DNA from: Phycisphaerae bacterium
Lineage (GTDB): Bacteria; Planctomycetota; Phycisphaerae; Phycisphaerales; SM1A02
Direction of reading: 5' to 3'
Assembly: GCA_002709295.1 (NCBI GenBank)
Contig: PAQL01000024.1
Coordinates: forward strand, 4,177 to 49,142
DNA: 44,966 bases
In this document: one piece after another, positions 42,501 to 44,966 of the stretch
Position numbering within the stretch: position 1 is the first letter of the stretch
Layout of the letters: each line of letters starts with the position of its first letter
Notes under the pieces: model-generated
Told to the model about the DNA's origin: nothing
The model's database searches: none
The model's input: only the letters and a program-made list of their open reading frames with translations
Program-made: the position numbers and the translations under genes

Positions 42501-43125
42501 TTTGGATGGCACTGTCCGGTTCTGGGATGCATCTTCAGGGATCCCGCTCGGCGAGCCGCTGATCGCCGACGAAAGGCTTATCACGGCGATCGCCTTCAGT
42601 CCCGACGGATCGCTGTTGGCCACCGGTGGCCTGGACCGGGGCATTCATCTCTGGGACGCGTCGACCCGGCAGCCGCTCGGCGAGGTCTTGCGTGGACACA
42701 CCAGGCCGATCATGTGTCTTGCCTTCAGCCCTGACGGATCATTGCTGGCCAGTGGAGGAGCAGATGACGCGATCCTCCTCTGGGACATGAGGACGCTCGG
42801 ACCGTTTCGCGAACCGTTTCGTGGCCACGCGAGAGGCGTCACGAGCGTCGACTTCAGTCCATGCGGTTCGCTGCTGGCAAGTGGGAGTATCGATCGGACC
42901 GTGCGTCTCTGGGACGTCGCGACCGGTCAGCCGGTCGGCGATGCTCTGACTGGACATGAAAGGGAGGTCGTGGGCATCGCCTTCAGCCCAGACGGAAGGA
43001 CCCTTGCCAGCGGCAGCACTGACGACACGATCCGCCTCTGGCATGCCGTGCCCCTTCGGGACCGCATCGATGCGATCCGCGCCCGACGGTTGGAACTTGA
43101 CGGGCGGCGATCGACGAATCGATGA
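39598..43125 (+). CDS. Transmembrane Ser/Thr protein kinase with fourteen WD40 repeats
   Basis: 1175 residues from the ATG at 39598 (GGAGG upstream). Residues about 1-100 are an N-terminal helical region common in planctomycete kinases. The kinase domain (about 108-430) has the glycine loop LGEGGFGSVY, Lys139, catalytic HRDLKPGN (Asp232), Asp254-Phe-Gly and GTPEYMSPEQ, so it should be active. A single membrane segment follows at about 440-462 (PAIAAALVVMSMIIGLIAS). Residues about 530-1165 hold about 14 WD40-type repeats of the form AFSPDGSLLASGS-x-D-x-TIRLWD-x-x-TG, enough for two seven-bladed propellers; repeat 8 is degenerate. The kinase would face the cytoplasm and the propellers the other side, which suggests sensing or scaffolding. 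No partner phosphatase is adjacent. Confidence 0.93.
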   Translation: MIDQSDGGRDLPVTRWLQGVRDLYLELVELEGDARAVHLDRKCGDDAVLRAVVERLLAAEDRMDDREEQVGQAGEKSSESLATGVTVKDSHPPGGSSGTFWQGDAIGPYTVVRELGEGGFGSVYLCEQLEPVRRRVAVKVLKAGMDSRAVLVRFEAERQALAVLNHPSIAKVFDAGVTGNGRPYFVMEFVGGVPINEFCDERKLDTRARLKLFAKVCEGMQHAHQKGIIHRDLKPGNILVCDEDGDVPQPRIIDFGIAKATGEDLTEEPLVTRMGQMMGTPEYMSPEQASGLVDEIDTRTDVYSLGVVLYQLICGRLPFEPDELRARGHREIQRIICEEDPPRPSLRLSTGHSKEGDEDKEPTGIARARGTTVESLTSDLRKELEWIPLKAMRKEPEARYGSAMSLAEDVRRYLDGEALEAGPESNWYRFRKTLKRHRTPAIAAALVVMSMIIGLIASTNFAIKARAAQNESEDLLVAVVVGKALDAAMIGDSSAAQPHLQLIDQLGGSDRFDAGLARSLSDQAIERIPIDGESPFSRVAFSRDLAVAASGHIDGSIQLWDTSTGQAREEPLQAHEKNVHACAFSPDGTILASSGLDAPDADEPRIAWDGKPPGEPKRVPTVRLWNPATGEPIGKPMRHPARVFEIVFSPDSKVVATIAGRDIRLWEATSGLPLGRLLQVPIERVIQPVSNPQVVAFSRDGRAIVAGYSDHTIRWWDAGSGRPIGDPLRGHDGSVEAIAVSPDGSVIASAGRDRLIRLWDAATGRQQGDPFGGDGSMVTTLAFSPDGSLLGSGSVDRTVRLWEVPTGRSFGDPLRGHESSVDNLAFSPDGRRLVSSSSDQTIRTWDVVSHRHLHDPDRSVRCLGFESGGSGLMVGSREGTIHRLDVLTGRTMAVLEVGELASSIPYRMINCLASSPDGRVLAAGLRDRTIRILDASTGQVIGDPWRGHEDEISSIDFSPDGTTLASGDLDGTVRFWDASSGIPLGEPLIADERLITAIAFSPDGSLLATGGLDRGIHLWDASTRQPLGEVLRGHTRPIMCLAFSPDGSLLASGGADDAILLWDMRTLGPFREPFRGHARGVTSVDFSPCGSLLASGSIDRTVRLWDVATGQPVGDALTGHEREVVGIAFSPDGRTLASGSTDDTIRLWHAVPLRDRIDAIRARRLELDGRRSTNR

Positions 43126-43142
43126 ATCCCTGCTTCCGGGCG

Positions 43143-44768
43143 TCACTCCGGGCACGGTCCCCAGAAGACGAGGAAGAGACCCAAGTCCGCGCCATCGATC
43201 GTTCCGTCGTCGTTCAGGTCGCCGGCGAAGCCACCGCTTCCGAACCAGGACATGAGGATGCCGAGATCGGCGCCATCGACCACTTCGTCGCCATTGAAGT
43301 CCGCGGCGCACGGGGGCGGGGGCGGATCGATCGCGAGGATGGCGGTCATGACGTCGGGCAGGGGCCCGATGTTCCCGGTTCCCGGGTTGGTCTGCGGGGT
43401 GCCGGTCGTGGCGAGGATCTCCCGGATCTCCTGGCAGCCGAGATTCCGGCCGAGGGTCTCACGGGCGAACTCCTGGACCAGCATGCAGGCGCCGGCCACG
43501 ATCGGCGTGGCACTCGAGGTGCCCGAGAATCCGCTGGAGTAGTCGCAGTTCGCGGTCGAGTCGAAGTCGCCGTATCCGGTGGTCATGACGCAGTTGCCGT
43601 ACCCCTGGAGGTTCAGACGTGAACCATGATTCGAGAAACTCAGGCGGCTTCGGGCGGAGACCCCCCAGCAGTTCGGCCAGGCGGCTCCGGCGCCGACGAT
43701 GATCGATCCCGAATCGTTCTCGGGGAGGAACGGATGGTGGCCGAAGTTGCCGACGGCGTACTCCGGGGCGTCGAGATCCTCGGCACCGTTGCCCGCGGCC
43801 TGCACCACGATCATGCCGTTGGCGATCGCGTTGACCACCGAGTCGTAGTACGGGGGCCACCACTCCATGGGCACGAGCCCGTCCTGGGAGCTGTTGTCCA
43901 CGTAGTTCGGGCCACGGATCTGCACCTCGAGGACGATGACCGATCCCTCGGGCATCGCGGCGGTCGCCCGGTAGACCGCGGCTCCGATGTCGTAGGTCGT
44001 CCCGTCGTAGGTGGGTGAGAAGTAGAGGTCGTCGGATCCAAAGGCGATCCCGGTGGTGCCGACGCCGTTGTCCCGGGACACCATCTCGCCGAAAACCGCG
44101 GTCCCGTGGTCGTTGCCGTAGGGACTGAACGGTTCGAAGCCGAGGACGGTGATCGGAGGAAGATCGCAGTGAGCGTCGTTGAAGTCGTATTCGATGTCGC
44201 ACATCGAGACCCCGGATCCACTGAGTCCGAGCGACCATGCGGGGGTCGCGCCGATCCCACCCTCGGAGGCGGGCCTGAGGTAGGTCTGCAGCGACTCCAG
44301 ATCCCCGCCTCCGATCGAGGGCTTCGGAAGGGGCCGAGGGTTCGGCGGCGCGACCGGAGCGGGGGCCCGTCCCACCATGACCACCCCCTCCCGTTCGGCG
44401 AGCGAGGCGACCAGGAGCCGGACATCGGTCCCCGGTGACAGCTTCACGTAGGCGTCGAACCGCGGGTCCGGGGCGGGCCGCCCGGTTGTGGCCCGTTGCC
44501 TGGCGAGCATGCGATCGAGAGTCGCATCATCCAGATCGGCGGCACCTCGGGTCAGCACTGCACGATCCACCGCGAAGCGCAGGCCACGACCACCTTGGGC
44601 CCCGACCTCTTCGAGCAGGTCCCCGGGGTCGATGGAGCCGTCGGTTCTGAGAAAGATCGTCGAGCTCGGATCTGGAGCGGCATGGAAGGCCTTCCCGGGG
44701 GCCGGGGGGGCCGCTCCCAGTCCGCTGGAGAGGATGATGCCGAGCAGGATGACCGGATGGATTCGCAT
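43143..44768 (-). CDS. Secreted subtilase (S8) with dockerin-like tail
   Basis: 541 residues from the ATG at 44768, with GGAG upstream; the frame is open to 44843. Signal peptide MRIHPVILLGIILSSGLGAA. After a prodomain-like part (about residues 20-160) the protease has Asp191 in SMCDIEYDF, His221 in NDHGTAVFG, the oxyanion Asn in VVQAAGNGAEDL and Ser418 in SGTSSATPIVAG, with several Cys (WPNCWG, NCVM, NCDYSS) likely paired. The Asp motif lacks D-T/S-G, as in the larger subtilase of this window. A Pro-rich linker (DPPPPPC) leads to two dockerin-like repeats (FNGDEVVDGADLG, LNDDGTIDGADLG) from about residue 486, ending FWGPCPE. Likely a surface-attached extracellular protease. It is convergent with the kinase gene (17 bases apart). 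Confidence 0.92.
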   Translation of the reverse strand: MRIHPVILLGIILSSGLGAAPPAPGKAFHAAPDPSSTIFLRTDGSIDPGDLLEEVGAQGGRGLRFAVDRAVLTRGAADLDDATLDRMLARQRATTGRPAPDPRFDAYVKLSPGTDVRLLVASLAEREGVVMVGRAPAPVAPPNPRPLPKPSIGGGDLESLQTYLRPASEGGIGATPAWSLGLSGSGVSMCDIEYDFNDAHCDLPPITVLGFEPFSPYGNDHGTAVFGEMVSRDNGVGTTGIAFGSDDLYFSPTYDGTTYDIGAAVYRATAAMPEGSVIVLEVQIRGPNYVDNSSQDGLVPMEWWPPYYDSVVNAIANGMIVVQAAGNGAEDLDAPEYAVGNFGHHPFLPENDSGSIIVGAGAAWPNCWGVSARSRLSFSNHGSRLNLQGYGNCVMTTGYGDFDSTANCDYSSGFSGTSSATPIVAGACMLVQEFARETLGRNLGCQEIREILATTGTPQTNPGTGNIGPLPDVMTAILAIDPPPPPCAADFNGDEVVDGADLGILMSWFGSGGFAGDLNDDGTIDGADLGLFLVFWGPCPE

Positions 44769-44893
44769 GTGGTGCTCCGCAGCGGGATGGTTCGGGCCTG
44801 ATGGTTCTTCGGTCGCGGTCGATACGACCGGACGGTCTTCCATGGTTGCGACATCGGGGGGCGTGATGACGAAAAAGTCGACCAGTCTGAAAA

Positions 44894-44916
44894 AAACGCC
44901 GGGGCCACTCAGCCCC
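44894..44916 (-). terminator. Terminator overlapping the stop of the last minus-strand gene
   Basis: On the minus strand CGGGGC, a six-base loop (TGAGTG, which contains the stop codon), GCCCCG, then GCG and six T. It is the only hairpin in the window with a strong U-run. Confidence 0.6.
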
Positions 44917-44966
44917 GCCCGACCGGAATCACCGCCACCAGTCCCGCGGCATTGCCGTGCCGATCG
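44909..44966 (-). CDS. C-terminal end of a gene extending beyond the window
   Basis: The last 58 bases read on the minus strand as DRHGNAAGLVAVIPVGRG followed by TGA. Nineteen codons are too few to name a family. Belief that it is coding rests on the terminator hairpin with U-run directly at the stop codon and on G/C-rich third positions. Confidence 0.45.
   Translation of the reverse strand, partial: DRHGNAAGLVAVIPVGRG

Noticed and set aside
41170-43060. Direct DNA repeats
   Set aside because: These are the coding sequence of WD40 repeats; the similarity is at protein level and does not indicate a CRISPR array or mobile repeat.

Overview
The window looks like chromosomal DNA of a planctomycete of the class Phycisphaerae, probably order Phycisphaerales. 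This is inferred from several traits: very high GC with strong G/C third codon positions; secreted proteins ending in two-repeat dockerin-like tails of the form D-x-N-G-D-G...ADLG...W-G; thrombospondin-3-like Asp-Cys-Asn-Gly-Asn-Gly motifs; a PEP-CTERM-like tail; a Ser/Thr kinase fused to WD40 propellers; and an ECF sigma factor. LpxB indicates a Gram-negative envelope with lipid A. I saw no IS element, phage, CRISPR array or rRNA; the region reads as stable chromosome.

Layout. 1-6.2 kb: end of an SDR oxidoreductase, a secreted PHB-depolymerase-like esterase, folE (minus), a hutF-ROK kinase pair (plus) and a dadA-like oxidoreductase (minus). 6.3-10.5 kb: two tandem thioredoxin-like secreted paralogues (minus), divergent folD with altered catalytic residues, and an ECF sigma factor. 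10.8-15.6 kb: a lectin/beta-helix/dockerin surface protein, a serpin and purC. 15.7-24.5 kb: an overlapping operon of a GH10-like protein, an HHH membrane protein and mfd; then an SRPBCC protein, two DUF2007-like paralogues (one frameshifted), a YbdG-type mechanosensitive channel, a small Cys-rich ORF and tRNA-Ser(GCU). 24.5-30.6 kb: a hypothetical gene and a GbsR/MarR-type regulator with a perfect palindromic operator, a large secreted subtilase and purD. 30.7-37.8 kb: a secreted hypothetical protein, trxB, an SDF-family symporter, aspS (minus) and lpxB. 38-45 kb: two tandem secreted paralogues with different C-terminal sorting tails, a kinase-WD40 receptor-like protein, a dockerin-tailed subtilase and the tail of one more minus-strand gene.

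How the genes relate. Folate, one-carbon and purine genes (folE, hutF, folD, purC, purD) recur but are scattered singly. The other theme is the cell surface and secretion: at least eight proteins carry signal peptides, four share the dockerin-like tail and one carries a PEP-CTERM-like tail.

The most notable signals are: (1) seven genes whose start codon lies exactly six bases after a TAnnnT box, pointing to widespread leaderless transcription; (2) a FolD with the catalytic Lys, Gln and Asp changed to Gln, His and Glu; (3) a tandem pair of paralogues that exchanged a dockerin-type tail for a PEP-CTERM-type tail; (4) a perfect 15-bp inverted repeat upstream of the GbsR-like regulator; (5) a GH10-like protein without either catalytic glutamate; (6) an mfd frame that runs about 800 bases past its last conserved domain, antisense to other genes.
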